From positions 999,215-1,063,214 of the forward strand of contig NZ_CBXV010000008.1 in assembly GCF_000820845.2 (NCBI RefSeq): DNA of 64,000 bases. Reading direction: 5' to 3'. Shown piece by piece: positions 35,344 through 45,110 of this stretch. Each line of letters starts with the position of its first letter. Positions within the stretch are counted from its first letter, which is position 1. Source of the DNA: Pyrinomonas methylaliphatogenes (GTDB lineage: Bacteria > Acidobacteriota > Blastocatellia > Pyrinomonadales > Pyrinomonadaceae). The notes below the pieces were generated by a model that worked only from the letters and a program-made list of their open reading frames with translations, searched no databases and had not been told where the DNA came from. A program made the position numbers and the translations under genes.

Positions 35344-37683
35344 TCATTCGGCGGCGCCGACGAGCGTTTCCATTCGCATCGCATCCTTGATCGCCGAGCG
35401 CCATATCTTCTCGAGTTCGCGCACGTCGCGCGCGATGACCTCTTGACCGTCAACCGAGATGCGCAACAATTGCCCGCCAACGCGACCGATCATCGTCAGC
35501 GGGCAACGAAGCTCAGCCGCGATCTCCTCCATGCGTCCAAGGACGGCTTCGTCGAAGCTGACGACGATGCGCGAAGGCGTTTCGGCAAAGAGGCGCGCTG
35601 CCGTTTGCAGCGTCCCGCCGAGATCTATTTCGGCGCCGATCGCTTCGCGGTTGAGCGACGAAAAACACATCTCGGCGAGGGCAATGGCCAGCCCGCCTTC
35701 GGCGCAATCGTGCGCCGCGCGAAGCAGCCCTTCTTCGGCGGCGCGCAAGACAGTCTCCTGCACGGCCCGTTCGCGTTCCCAATCGATCTTCGGAACGTGC
35801 CCTTGCTGGACCAATCGCTGCGTGTCTATCTTCAAAACGGTAGCGGCGTACTCGCTGAGCGCGAGATCATCGCGCGTCTCTCCCAGTAGCGCGATGATCT
35901 CGCCTGCCTTCTTGAAGCCCGGCTGAATCACGCGGCGCACGTCTTCGATCAAGCCGACCATGCCGACCACCGGAGTGGGCCAGATGCCGCGCCCTTCTGT
36001 CTCGTTGTAGAAAGAGACGTTGCCGCTCACCACAGGTGTGCGAAGTTCGCGGCAGGCTTCGGCCATGCCGTCGATGACCTCCGAAAAAGACCACATCACC
36101 TCGGGCCGTTCGGGCGAGGCGAAGTTCAGGCAGTTGGTGATGGCGATGGGTCTTGCGCCGACGCAGACGACGTTGCGCGCCGCTTCGGCGACCACGAGCT
36201 TCGCCCCTTCGCGCGGATCGGCGGCGCACAGACGCCCGTTGCCGTCGAGCGACATGGCGAGCGCGCGGCGCGTCTCTTTGATGCGTATGACGGCGGCGTC
36301 TGCTCCGGGCAGCACGACCGTGTTGGTGCGCACCATGTGATCGTACTGCTCGAAGACCCACTCTTTGGAAGCGATGTTGGGCGAAGCGAGCAACTTTTCG
36401 AGAGCCTCGTTGTAGTCGATGCCGGCTGCTTCTTCTGACCGGATGACCTCCTCGATTGATTGAGCGCCTTCCGCTCGCGTCGCCGTTTCGGCGAAGCTCT
36501 CCTGCGCGCGGGCCATTCGATCTTCGTCTCGTCCGGCGGGCGGTCTCAGCGGTCGTTGGTAACGCGGCGCATCGTCCGTCAAAGCTGTCACGGGAATATC
36601 GGCGACCACTTCGCCGTGATGGCGGACCACAAGGCGTTTTGTATCCGTGACGCGACCGATGACGACCGCATCCAGCTCCCATTTGCGAAAGATGTCGATC
36701 ACCTCGCGCTCGCGCCCTTTGTGCGCGACAAGAAGCATGCGCTCTTGGGATTCCGAAAGCATGATCTCGTAAGCGTTCATCCCTTGTTCGCGTTGCGGGA
36801 CGAGATCGAGATCAAGCTCGATGCCGGTTCCAGCCCGCGCCGCCATCTCGCAGGAGCTAGAAGTGAGACCAGCCGCGCCCATGTCTTGGATGCCGGCCAC
36901 CGCGCCCGAACGCATCGCTTCGAGGCACGCTTCGAGAAGGAGCTTCTCCAGAAACGGATCGCCGACTTGAACTGTGGGCCGCTTCGATAGAGCCTCTTCA
37001 TCGAATTCAGCCGAGGCCATCGTCGCGCCGTGGATGCCGTCGCGCCCCGTTTTGGCTCCGACGTAGAGGACGGGATTGCCGATGCCTGAAGCGCGCGCAA
37101 AGAAGATCTGATCGCGCCGGACCAGTCCGAGGGCGAAAGCGTTGACCAGCGGATTGAAGTTGTACACGTCGTCGAAGAAGACCTCGCCGCCGACCGTGGC
37201 GACCCCGAAACAGTTCCCGTAGTGGGCGATTCCGGCGACGACGCCAGCGAACAGCGCGCGATTGCGGCGTCCGTACTCGGGGTGGTCCAGTCTGCCGAAG
37301 CGGAGCGAGTTCATCGCGGCCACGGGGCGCGCGCCCATCGTGAAGACGTCTCGAAGGATGCCGCCGACGCCGGTCGCCGCGCCTTGAAAAGGTTCGATGA
37401 AGGATGGGTGGTTGTGCGATTCGATCTTGAAGGCGGCGCACCAGCCATCGCCGACGTCAACCACGCCGGCGTTCTCGCCCGGCGGCACGATGACGCGCTC
37501 GCCCGCAGTCGGGAGTCGCTTCAAGTGAACGCGCGAGGATTTGTAGGAGCAATGCTCCGACCACATCACCGAGAAGATGCCGAGTTCGACGAGATTGGGT
37601 TCGCGCCCCAAGAGACTTCGAATGCGCTCGTACTCTTCATCCGTCAGATTGTGCGCCGCGATGACTTCGGGTGTGACGTTCAT
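35344..37683 (-). CDS. purL: Phosphoribosylformylglycinamidine synthase subunit PurL
   Basis: PurL is the synthetase subunit that converts FGAR to FGAM with ammonia from PurQ. The 779-residue length is that of small PurL, which needs separate PurQ and PurS; both genes are at 39844-40793. Motifs include [20 protein letters not shown] (start of the first AIR-synthase domain), [48 protein letters not shown] and [12 protein letters not shown]. The gene is separated from purQS by rhodanese-independent thioredoxin-like genes, not in one tight operon. Confidence 0.97.
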   Translation of the reverse strand: MNVTPEVIAAHNLTDEEYERIRSLLGREPNLVELGIFSVMWSEHCSYKSSRVHLKRLPTAGERVIVPPGENAGVVDVGDGWCAAFKIESHNHPSFIEPFQGAATGVGGILRDVFTMGARPVAAMNSLRFGRLDHPEYGRRNRALFAGVVAGIAHYGNCFGVATVGGEVFFDDVYNFNPLVNAFALGLVRRDQIFFARASGIGNPVLYVGAKTGRDGIHGATMASAEFDEEALSKRPTVQVGDPFLEKLLLEACLEAMRSGAVAGIQDMGAAGLTSSSCEMAARAGTGIELDLDLVPQREQGMNAYEIMLSESQERMLLVAHKGREREVIDIFRKWELDAVVIGRVTDTKRLVVRHHGEVVADIPVTALTDDAPRYQRPLRPPAGRDEDRMARAQESFAETATRAEGAQSIEEVIRSEEAAGIDYNEALEKLLASPNIASKEWVFEQYDHMVRTNTVVLPGADAAVIRIKETRRALAMSLDGNGRLCAADPREGAKLVVAEAARNVVCVGARPIAITNCLNFASPERPEVMWSFSEVIDGMAEACRELRTPVVSGNVSFYNETEGRGIWPTPVVGMVGLIEDVRRVIQPGFKKAGEIIALLGETRDDLALSEYAATVLKIDTQRLVQQGHVPKIDWERERAVQETVLRAAEEGLLRAAHDCAEGGLAIALAEMCFSSLNREAIGAEIDLGGTLQTAARLFAETPSRIVVSFDEAVLGRMEEIAAELRCPLTMIGRVGGQLLRISVDGQEVIARDVRELEKIWRSAIKDAMRMETLVGAAE

Positions 37684-37951
37684 CGGTAGATTGAGCTTCT
37701 TTAAGGAGTAAACGTGAGATTTTAAGTCGAAAAAACGGCCAAGACAACTCCGCTCAGCCGAAACGCATTTGCTTGTGGCGAAGAATTCGCTCGTTTTGAT
37801 GCGTTCTCCGACCGAGTAAATGTTCCTTTCGCGGGATGATTACGGTGAGAAGTCGGATCGCTGGTTTCTCGAAGGCCGCCCGATCCAAATTGATGAAGAC
37901 CGGACTAACGATCGACTCACGTTGCCGCTTTGACGATCAAGGTGCGAAGCT

Positions 37952-38548
37952 TTATGGCTTCGCGTTCAAGGCCTTTTCGATCGCGGCTCGCAGTTCAGGC
38001 GGCTTGATGCGCCCGAAGCGCCTGTAGACCAAAGTGCCCTTGGCGTCGAAGAGGAAGGTGGCGGGAAGCGCGCCGCTCCATTCTTGATCGACGACGGAGA
38101 TGGCCATTTCCGGATCGACGACGTTCAGTAGATAAGTGGGCATCGTCGCGCCCATTTCGCGTAAGAACTGCGGAACGCCACGGTCGATGTCGCTTACGTC
38201 ATCCAGCGAGATGGTGACGAAATCGAGCCCGCGCGAGCGATACTCGCGATCGATCGCGACGAGGTCGGGGAACTCTTCGCGGCAAGGTTCGCACCACGTG
38301 GCCCAGAAGTTAATCAATAGCGGGCGTTTGGCTTGTGCGGGTCGCCCGAGAAGCTCGCGTAGACCATTTGTATTGATCTCGCTCACCTTGATGGGAGCGC
38401 TTTCGGTGGCGCGAGCGTCGCGCGTCGTTTCCCCTGAGCCATCTCGAGTTGAGCCCTGTTGAAAGCGTTCGGAGGATGTCGGACATCCCCCGAACGCGAA
38501 AGGCGAAAGGATCAATGTTAGCGTCAACGCCGTTGAGTAAATCTTCAT
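37952..38548 (-). CDS. TlpA/ResA-like thioredoxin-fold lipoprotein
   Basis: The protein (198 residues from the ATG at 38548) has a signal peptide with the lipobox FGGC (Cys22), a disordered linker and a thioredoxin fold with active site WCEPC (Cys86, Cys89) in NFWATWCEPCREEFPDLVAI. The cis-Pro region is GALPATFLFDAKG. Such proteins reduce or exchange disulfides outside the cytoplasm, often in cytochrome maturation. A GTG directly before the ATG could also start it. It lies 15 bp after the next redoxin gene. Confidence 0.93.
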   Translation of the reverse strand: MKIYSTALTLTLILSPFAFGGCPTSSERFQQGSTRDGSGETTRDARATESAPIKVSEINTNGLRELLGRPAQAKRPLLINFWATWCEPCREEFPDLVAIDREYRSRGLDFVTISLDDVSDIDRGVPQFLREMGATMPTYLLNVVDPEMAISVVDQEWSGALPATFLFDAKGTLVYRRFGRIKPPELRAAIEKALNAKP

Positions 38549-38563
38549 CACTCACCCATGCCC

Positions 38564-39169
38564 CTATGAAGCGCGCTTGATGGTGCAGCCGAAGGCGCGC
38601 GCTTCGGTCTTAGCGACCTGTCGGCCAGCGAGGATCGCTTCGATCGCATCGCGCAGATCTTGCGACTGGACCTGCGATTCGTCGCGCGAGTTATCGATCC
38701 GCCCGTGATAGACCAGCTTGCCGCTTGCGTCGAAGAGGAAGGCTTCGGGCGTAACTTGCGCGCCCAGCCGATCGGCAAGTTTGTTCCCATGATCTTTAAG
38801 GATCGTGAACTTCAGATTGTGTTCGGCGGCATGCCGCTTGACGACATCGACAGGTTCAGTCGCGTTCGCGTTGATCCCGATGACGGCGATCCCACGCGCG
38901 CCGTAATCTTCAGCGAGCTTCTCCATCCGCGCGTTGTAAGCGTTTGAGACCGGGCATTGGGTTGAGATGAAGATCAGAACTGTCCCGTTCTTCCCGCGTA
39001 GCGAGCTGAGAGAGTGTTCTTTGCCATCGAGATCCGGAAGCCGAAAGTCCGGCATACTCTCGCCGATCTTGATGCCGGCTCTCATCGCGCCATCACCGCC
39101 TTGCCAGGCGACGACGGCGATGAATGAGAGGGCGAGAAGCAAAAGCGCAAGGGCGTAATTTCTCCTCAT
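38564..39169 (-). CDS. Membrane-anchored peroxiredoxin-like redoxin
   Basis: The 201-residue protein has an N-terminal membrane segment or signal (about 5-22). An AhpC/TSA-type redoxin domain follows: PDFRLPDLDGKEHSLSSLRGKNGTVLIFISTQCPVSNAYN, with Cys72 as likely reactive cysteine and no CxxC, then TPEAFLFDASGKLVYHGRIDN. It ends with AFGCTIKR, a tail seen in related thioredoxin-family proteins, where Cys may be a resolving residue. It is probably co-transcribed with the TlpA-like gene. Confidence 0.92.
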   Translation of the reverse strand: MRRNYALALLLLALSFIAVVAWQGGDGAMRAGIKIGESMPDFRLPDLDGKEHSLSSLRGKNGTVLIFISTQCPVSNAYNARMEKLAEDYGARGIAVIGINANATEPVDVVKRHAAEHNLKFTILKDHGNKLADRLGAQVTPEAFLFDASGKLVYHGRIDNSRDESQVQSQDLRDAIEAILAGRQVAKTEARAFGCTIKRAS

Positions 39170-39341
39170 AGTCCAGAGCTCCTTTTCGGCAGAGTTTTTC
39201 GGAAGCGCGACTCACAGCTTAGCAGCAGAAGCAAGCCTATGACAAGCGTTTAAAGCCGCTCGAGTGAGGGCGGGGGAGAGGCAGTTGACGAACCGATCGG
39301 CCCAAACGCGCGGTTTTTGCCGAAGCTTAGAACGTCACGAT

Positions 39342-39815
39342 TCAGCGATCTGCGCCTTGATCGTTCAGAACCTTAAGCAGCGTGAAGCGCCACAGCATGC
39401 GCCGTTCTACTGCATCGTAAACGTAGCGCGCCTCGATGACACGCCACAGGCCCAGATATTGCCAGCGCCCGGCGGCGAGTTTGTTGAATAGCGGGACCGC
39501 TTGACCGCTTGCGATGGCATCGAGCAGGGCGCGATTGCCCGGCGATAGACGTTGGTCGCCGTGGCGCCCTTCGCCGGTGTAGATGATCTGATCGGGCGTC
39601 GCGCCCCAAGCGTCCGGGTAGCAGGGCGTGTGACGCCCGAAGTCCGTGAGCAGCGAGATCAGGCGACCGCCCCTCTGATAGATGCCGCGGCGCGTGCGGT
39701 GAATGCGGTTTACCGCTTCCCAAGGGAGGGATGAGGCGGCGGCCAGTTCGCCGCGAGCGGTTGGCAGATCGGCGGCGACTTGCTGGTCCATTTCCGGCGC
39801 TCGGGTTTCAGCCAT
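39342..39815 (-). CDS. SRA/YDG-like DNA-reader domain protein (tentative)
   Basis: This 157-residue protein has a region (about residues 50-150) resembling SRA/YDG-type modified-DNA readers. It runs GATPDQIIYTGEGRHGDQRLSPGNRALLDAIASGQAVPLF, then RWQYLGLWRVIEARYVYD and RMLWRFTLLKV. In bacteria this domain usually precedes an HNH nuclease, as in McrA-type enzymes that cut modified or phosphorothioated DNA. Here no nuclease follows in the gene or next to it. It may be an orphan reader or a remnant. The match is by eye and needs a profile search. Confidence 0.6.
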   Translation of the reverse strand: MAETRAPEMDQQVAADLPTARGELAAASSLPWEAVNRIHRTRRGIYQRGGRLISLLTDFGRHTPCYPDAWGATPDQIIYTGEGRHGDQRLSPGNRALLDAIASGQAVPLFNKLAAGRWQYLGLWRVIEARYVYDAVERRMLWRFTLLKVLNDQGADR

Positions 39816-39843
39816 CGCGATCTTCTAAGCCTTCAGGTCGAGT

Positions 39844-40548
39844 TCAGCTTTCGGCCATCTTTGCGATGGTCGTCGCAAGGGAGTTGAAGATCGCCGATCC
39901 ATCGCTCGATCCCAACAGATCTTCACAGGCCCTTTCCGGATGTGGCATCATGCCGAGCACGTTGCGCCCGCGGTTGCAGATGCCGGCGATCGAGGCGCGC
40001 GATCCGTTCGGGTTGCTGGTATCGGTGAGGCGCCCGCGTTCATCGCAATAGCGGAAAATGATCCGCCCTTCGCGCTCAAGTTCGTCGAGCGTCGCATCGT
40101 CGCAGAAGTAGTTCCCTTCGGCGTGAGCGATCGGGAGGCGAAGGACCGCGCCTTGCTTGAGCATGTGCGTGAAGGGCGTGTCGCTGTTCTCGACGCGCAC
40201 GTGAACATGGCGGCAGATGAAATGCAGATCGCGATTGCGCATGAGCGCTCCCGGAAGGAGTCCCGCTTCGCACAGGATCTGAAAGCCATTGCAGATGCCG
40301 AGCACGAATCGGCCATGCGCGGCGAACTTGCGCACCGATTGCATGACCGGCGAAAAGCGGGCGAGCGCGCCCGCGCGCAAATAGTCGCCGTAAGAGAAAC
40401 CGCCCGGAATGATGATGGCATCGTAAGCGCTCAGGTCCGTCTCGCGGTGCCAAATGAAATCCACGGGCTGGCCCACATGTTTCGAGACGACGTGATATGC
40501 GTCATGATCGCAGTTCGATCCGGGAAAGACGATGACTCCGAATTTCAT
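39844..40548 (-). CDS. purQ: Phosphoribosylformylglycinamidine synthase glutaminase subunit PurQ
   Basis: PurQ hydrolyses glutamine and passes ammonia to PurL. The 234-residue protein is a class I glutamine amidotransferase with the nucleophile in [10 protein letters not shown] (Cys86) and the His-Glu pair in HPERA (His203, Glu205). The N-terminal [13 protein letters not shown] is typical. Its ATG overlaps the purS stop, so the two are co-translated. Confidence 0.97.
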   Translation of the reverse strand: MKFGVIVFPGSNCDHDAYHVVSKHVGQPVDFIWHRETDLSAYDAIIIPGGFSYGDYLRAGALARFSPVMQSVRKFAAHGRFVLGICNGFQILCEAGLLPGALMRNRDLHFICRHVHVRVENSDTPFTHMLKQGAVLRLPIAHAEGNYFCDDATLDELEREGRIIFRYCDERGRLTDTSNPNGSRASIAGICNRGRNVLGMMPHPERACEDLLGSSDGSAIFNSLATTIAKMAES

Positions 40549-40793
40549 GGCTCTTCGATCTCGATGCGGTAATCTTCGATAACTGGATTCGATAGCACTT
40601 CTCTTGCCAACCGTTCAGCCAGCGCACGCGCGCGCTCGGCGTCGAGCGTTTCCGCGAGCGCGATCTCAAAATATTTCCCTTGTCTGATGTCGGTGATGCC
40701 TTGCCAGCCCATCAGTTCGACCGAATGATGGATGGCTTTGCCTTGTGGGTCGAGGACGCTCGGTTTGAGCGTCACGTAGACTTTCGCCTTCAT
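40545..40793 (-). CDS. purS: Phosphoribosylformylglycinamidine synthase subunit PurS
   Basis: This 82-residue protein starts [44 protein letters not shown], the full PurS pattern, and ends YRIEIEEP. PurS bridges PurL and PurQ and is required for ammonia transfer. It overlaps purQ by 4 bp, upstream of it in the same transcript. Confidence 0.97.
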   Translation of the reverse strand: MKAKVYVTLKPSVLDPQGKAIHHSVELMGWQGITDIRQGKYFEIALAETLDAERARALAERLAREVLSNPVIEDYRIEIEEP

Positions 40794-40832
40794 GCTTTTC
40801 GCCTCTCGCTGCGGTTTTCCGTTCGTCGCTAT

Positions 40833-40862
40833 TGCGTAACGCTGATATTGTCGAATAAAATG
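40833..40862 (+). promoter_or_regulatory. Possible promoter for the DUF4870 gene
   Basis: TTGCGT (40833-40838) and TAAAAT (40857-40862) are separated by 18 bp in the 165-bp divergent gap between purS and the DUF4870 gene. The leader would be about 90 bases and ends in a strong AAGGAGG ribosome binding site. Confidence 0.45.
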
Positions 40863-40958
40863 GCGCCCGTTCCAAGCTGACCAAAGCCTCGCGACCGGGA
40901 ACCGCCGTTTTCACCTCGCCGCAATGTGTATCGTTCTAGCTCGTAAGGAGGCGAGTCC

Positions 40959-41354
40959 ATGCAAAATCCGCAATACGACGGCCCTTTCGAGAGCCATGAA
41001 AGGTCGAGCACCGGACTTGAGCCAAACATCGTCGCGTTGCTTTGCTACATCTTGGCCCCTTTGACCGGTATCGTCTTCTACGTGGTGGAGAAGGAGAGCC
41101 GCTTCGTCCGCTATCACGCCATGCAGTCGATCCTCTTTGGCGTCGCGGCGATCGTCATCAGCATAGCTTACAACGTCCTTTCGATCATCGTCAGTTCCTT
41201 CTCTTGGGTTATCGGCATGCTCTTCGGGTTGGGCGGCCTGTTCTTGGCGCTCCTGTTCGTCGCCGCTTGGATCTATTGTCTGCTCAAGGCCTATCAGGGG
41301 CAGAGGTTCAAACTGCCCATCATCGGTGATGTGGCTGAGCAGTGGACGAGATGA
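40959..41354 (+). CDS. DUF4870-type small membrane protein
   Basis: This 131-residue protein has a soluble N-terminus, then GLEPNIVALLCYILAPLTGIVFYVVEKESRFVRYHAMQSILFG. Two or three further membrane segments follow. The pattern of a first hydrophobic hairpin, charged turn and VRYHAMQS is characteristic of DUF4870 (Tic20-like) proteins. Function is unknown. It ends 10 bp from the convergent purB stop. Confidence 0.9.
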   Translation: MQNPQYDGPFESHERSSTGLEPNIVALLCYILAPLTGIVFYVVEKESRFVRYHAMQSILFGVAAIVISIAYNVLSIIVSSFSWVIGMLFGLGGLFLALLFVAAWIYCLLKAYQGQRFKLPIIGDVAEQWTR

Positions 41355-41364
41355 TGCGCGCACG

Positions 41365-42660
41365 TCAACGGTCGAAGACACGGGCGAAGATGCGATCGAC
41401 GTTGCGGAGATAGGTGTCGAGCGAGAAGATCGCCTCTATCTCTTCGCGCGTCAAGCGAGACGTGATGTCGGCATCTTGTAGGACGCGCGAACGAAAATCG
41501 CCCCCTTCATCCCAGACCTTCATGGCGTTGCGTTGCACCCATTCATAGGCCGTCTCGCGACTCACTCCCTTGCGGGTCAGAGCGAGCAGCAGTTGACCGC
41601 TGAAGATCAGACCGCGCGTCAATTGCAAGTTCTCGAGCATCCGTTCAGGGTAAACGACCAGATTGTCGAAAAGGTGGGCGCTGCGGTCGAGCATGTAGTC
41701 GAGCGCGATCGAGGAATCGGGCAGAATCACTCGTTCGGCTGCCGAATGTGAGATGTCGCGCTCGTGCCACAGCGCGACGTTCTCCAGCCCGGCGATGGCG
41801 TTAGCGCGCACGACGCGCGCCAGTCCGCAGATCCTTTCCGACAGTATCGGATTACGTTTGTGCGGCATGGCGCTCGATCCTTTCTGCCCGCGCTTGAACC
41901 TCTCTTCGGCCTCGCGCACTTCGGTCCGTTGCCAATGGCGCACTTGAAGCGCGAACTTCTCGAGCGAGGAGGCGATGATCGCCAACGTCGTCAGATATTC
42001 GGCGTAGCGATCGCGTTGGATGATCTGAGTTGAGGCGGGCGCGGGCTTCAGGCCCAATCGCGCGCAGACGCGCTCTTCGACTTCCGGGTCAAGGTGCGCG
42101 AAGGCCCCGACGGCGCCGCTGATCTTGCCGACGGCGACCGTCGCGCGCGCCTTTTCGAGCCGCGCGCGATTGCGCCGCATCTCATCGTACCAAAGAGCGA
42201 AAGTCAACCCGAACGAGGTCGGTTCGGCGTGAATGCCGTGCGTGCGTCCGATCTGCGGCGTGCGTTTGAATTCGAAGGCGCGCCGTTTGAAGACTTCCAT
42301 CAGGCGGTCGATCTTCGCGCAAAGTATGTCGCAGGCATCGCGTAAAAGCAGCGCGTTGGCCGTATCGACCACGTCCGAGGAGGTCAACCCGTAGTGAAGA
42401 AAACGGGCCGCATCGCCGACCTGCTCGGCGATGGAAGTGGTAAATGCGATCACGTCGTGATCGGTCGTCTTTTCGATCTCATGGATACGCGCGATGTCAA
42501 TGCGCGCGCGCTCGCGCAGCGCGGCGGCGGCTTCGCGCGGGATCGCGCCCATCTCGGCGTGCACGTCGCAAACGGCCAGTTCGACTTCTAGCCACTTCTG
42601 AAACTTATTCTCTTCCGACCAGAGCGCGCCCATCTCGGGCAAGGTGTAACGTGTGATCAT
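41365..42660 (-). CDS. purB: Adenylosuccinate lyase
   Basis: PurB cleaves SAICAR and adenylosuccinate, two purine steps. The 431-residue protein has the superfamily signature GSSAMPHKRNPILSE, with GRTHGIHAEPTSFGL and SSDVVDTANALL earlier. The N-terminal YTLPEMGALWSEENKFQKWLEVE is typical of the short bacterial PurB. It stands alone on its strand, about 0.6 kb from purQS. Confidence 0.97.
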   Translation of the reverse strand: MITRYTLPEMGALWSEENKFQKWLEVELAVCDVHAEMGAIPREAAAALRERARIDIARIHEIEKTTDHDVIAFTTSIAEQVGDAARFLHYGLTSSDVVDTANALLLRDACDILCAKIDRLMEVFKRRAFEFKRTPQIGRTHGIHAEPTSFGLTFALWYDEMRRNRARLEKARATVAVGKISGAVGAFAHLDPEVEERVCARLGLKPAPASTQIIQRDRYAEYLTTLAIIASSLEKFALQVRHWQRTEVREAEERFKRGQKGSSAMPHKRNPILSERICGLARVVRANAIAGLENVALWHERDISHSAAERVILPDSSIALDYMLDRSAHLFDNLVVYPERMLENLQLTRGLIFSGQLLLALTRKGVSRETAYEWVQRNAMKVWDEGGDFRSRVLQDADITSRLTREEIEAIFSLDTYLRNVDRIFARVFDR

Positions 42661-42717
42661 CTTCGCCGTCGATCCTTAGGAGGTGGTCGATCTTGGCGAG
42701 CGTCGCCGCCTCGCTCG

Positions 42718-43542
42718 TCAAAGTTCTATCCAAGGCGTCGGCTCCTTCGCCGACGAGATGACGATCTCCGTCTGCGGCTGAAAGATCGGATTGCGCGCGC
42801 GCAGCGCCATCTCAGCCGAAATGCGCGCCAAATGCGGATTGTTCGCGCGTTGCGAAAGGTGCGCGAGCACGATATGCGACGCCGCCCCGTCGAAATCATC
42901 GCGCAGCCATTCGGCTACCGCTTCGTTTGAAAGGTGGCCCGTGCGCGACAAGATCCGTTGTTTGAGTTCCCACGGGTAGACCGGACAGGCTTTGAGCATA
43001 TCCGGATCGTGGTTCGATTCGATGATGATCGCCGCGCAACCTTTCAACCGTTCGCGCACGAGCGTCGTGATATGACCGCAATCGAGCACCACCCCGATGC
43101 GCACGCCTGCATATGCGACGTTCAATCCGAAATGATCGACGGCGTCATGCGGGACGGTGAACGGATGAAAATCGAGCTGGCCGATGCAGAAATCGCGACT
43201 CGAAGAGATCGTTTCGACCCGTTCGCGCAAAGCTTCGAGACGTTTGCGCGGCTCATCGGAAGAGACGCCGCGCCGCTCGCTGACATAAGCCTCGCGCGTC
43301 TCTCCGGTAAGGTAGACGGGGCAGCGCAGGTTTTTGAGCAGGACGCGCAACCCGCCGGCGTGATCGCCATGCTCGTGCGTTAAGATAACGCCATCGAGCC
43401 GCGCCGGGTCGCAGCCGACGAGCATCAGACGACGGGCGATCTCGCGCGCGCTCAGCCCCGCATCTACGAGCACATGGGTCTCGCCCGCGACGATAAGGAT
43501 CGCGTTGCCGGTCGAACCGCTGCCTAAAACGGTAAAGCGCAT
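42718..43542 (-). CDS. Metallo-beta-lactamase-fold hydrolase (YycJ/WalJ-like)
   Basis: The protein (274 residues from the ATG at 43542) begins MRFTVLGSGSTGNAILI and has the metal motif THEHGDHAGG (His56, His58, Asp60, His61). It then has FTVPHDAVDHFGL, GVVLDCGHIT, IIIESNHDPDML and THIVLAHLS-type motifs. These place it with the YycJ/WalJ group of nuclease-like MBL proteins. The in-frame region upstream of 43542 is GC-rich and unlike the family. Confidence 0.92.
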   Translation of the reverse strand: MRFTVLGSGSTGNAILIVAGETHVLVDAGLSAREIARRLMLVGCDPARLDGVILTHEHGDHAGGLRVLLKNLRCPVYLTGETREAYVSERRGVSSDEPRKRLEALRERVETISSSRDFCIGQLDFHPFTVPHDAVDHFGLNVAYAGVRIGVVLDCGHITTLVRERLKGCAAIIIESNHDPDMLKACPVYPWELKQRILSRTGHLSNEAVAEWLRDDFDGAASHIVLAHLSQRANNPHLARISAEMALRARNPIFQPQTEIVISSAKEPTPWIEL

Positions 43543-43619
43543 CTGTCTTCGGCCCGAATTCGCCGCGCGGCCACGTGCTGGGCCACTGGCTGGCCCCACC
43601 GTGGAGATCGCCGCTCGAT

Positions 43620-44903
43620 TTAGATCTCCAAACGCGCGCGGTCGACGCGAAATCCGTTCAAATCGCCGAGCGCGCCAAAAGCCATCCGCTCCGTTTGCAA
43701 ATAGGTGCGGGCGAGATCCCGTAAATCCTCCGGCGTCACGCGCTCGATCAGTTCGATCGTCTCTTCGGGCGGGATGTAACGCCCGTGAATTATCTCTTGA
43801 CGCGCTAACGTTCCGGCCCGCATGCTCGAGGATTCAAGTCCCAAGAGGATCGAAGAGATCGCTTGATCTTTGGCCAAACGAAGCTCTTCGTCGCTGACCG
43901 GCTCGCGCGCGATGCGGCGCAGTTCTCGCATCGATAGGTCCAGCACTTCGCCGAGTTGGTCCGGCGAAGTCCCCGCGTAGACTTGGAAGACTCCGACATC
44001 GCTGAAAGCGCTCGTCGCCGCGCCGACCGAGTAGGCCAGTCCGCGCTCTTCGCGGATCGTTTGCCATAAGCGGCTCGAGGTCCCGCCGCCCAAGATCGAG
44101 ATCAAAAGATTCGCCGCAAAGCGCTCCTCGCTGCGGGCCGAAGGCCACGGCGCGGCGAGGATCATGTGGGCCTGTTCGAGATCGCGTTTGCGCTCGATGA
44201 GGATGGGGGCTGCCGGCGTCGGCCTTTCCACACTCGGCGCGTCATCCTCGCTCGGCACGGCGGAAAAGACTTGCGCTGCCAGCTCGACCAACCTCTCGTG
44301 TTCGATGTTACCTGCCGCCGCCACGACGATATTGCGCGGCGCGTAGCTTCGCCGATGGAAGTAAAGCGTTCGCTCGCGATCGAAAGTCGGAACCGTAGCC
44401 GGCGTGCCTTCGATGGGCCGCCCGAGAGGATGCTGCGGGAAGAAGGCGTCGTTGAAGAGCTCGGCCAGCAACTCTTCGGGCGTGTCTTCGACCATCTTTA
44501 TCTCTTCGAGGATGACGCGCTGTTCGATGGCCAAATCCTCTGGCGCAAATCGCGGGCGCGCGACGATGTCGGAGAGAAGATCGAAGGCTTGCTCGATCGC
44601 CGTATCGACGACTTTCAGCGAGAAGCCGGTCAGTTCGTGCATCGTGTAAGCGTCGAGGTGGCCGCCTAACCGATCCGTCTCGATGGCGATATCGAGCGCC
44701 GTGCGGCGCAGCGTGCCTTTGAAGACGGCATGCTCGATGAAGTGGCAGATGCCGTTCAATTCTGCCGGTTCATGGCGTGAGCCGCGCCGCACCCAAATCC
44801 CAACGGTCGCCGACCGCAGCCACGGCATTCGCTCGGTGATGACCGTCAAACCGTTTTCAAGTCTCGTCTTGCGAACCTGATCTCGCATCTCGCGTGCGAA
44901 CAT
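43620..44903 (-). CDS. M16 family zinc peptidase
   Basis: This 427-residue protein has the inverted zinc motif HFIEH (His54, Glu57, His58), with the distal Glu likely in the EQRVILEEIKMVEDTPEE segment. A first peptidase domain and an inactive-type second domain (AHMILAAPWPSARSEERFAANLLISILGGGTSSRLWQTIREERGLAYSVGA) follow. This is the processing-peptidase-like subfamily, which degrades or processes short peptides. The RGLAYSVGA segment is a family hallmark. Confidence 0.96.
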   Translation of the reverse strand: MFAREMRDQVRKTRLENGLTVITERMPWLRSATVGIWVRRGSRHEPAELNGICHFIEHAVFKGTLRRTALDIAIETDRLGGHLDAYTMHELTGFSLKVVDTAIEQAFDLLSDIVARPRFAPEDLAIEQRVILEEIKMVEDTPEELLAELFNDAFFPQHPLGRPIEGTPATVPTFDRERTLYFHRRSYAPRNIVVAAAGNIEHERLVELAAQVFSAVPSEDDAPSVERPTPAAPILIERKRDLEQAHMILAAPWPSARSEERFAANLLISILGGGTSSRLWQTIREERGLAYSVGAATSAFSDVGVFQVYAGTSPDQLGEVLDLSMRELRRIAREPVSDEELRLAKDQAISSILLGLESSSMRAGTLARQEIIHGRYIPPEETIELIERVTPEDLRDLARTYLQTERMAFGALGDLNGFRVDRARLEI

Positions 44904-44961
44904 GCGCTTGTCACCGGAAGAGAAAGCATCGTAGCATGAGCGAAGAGGTAGGGCAAATCCC

Positions 44962-44986
44962 TCTCGCGCCGAAGAAGGGCGCGAGA
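44962..44986 (+). other. Nine-bp perfect hairpin in the divergent M16/KAS gap
   Basis: TCTCGCGCC at 44962-44970 pairs exactly with 44978-44986 across a 7-base loop. It lies in the gap between the divergent M16 and KAS genes, about 125 bp before the KAS start. With no T-run it is not a standard terminator; an operator or leader structure is possible. Confidence 0.4.
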
Positions 44987-45110
44987 CGCTCGCCCGCGCT
45001 CAGACCGAGGCTGGCCCTCACAAGGCTTCGCATCGCCTGACATGCGTGATATCCTTGTTAGCGCGCGTCTCCCCACAAAGCGTTGTGACAAGAAGGGCAT
45101 CCCTTTTCGC

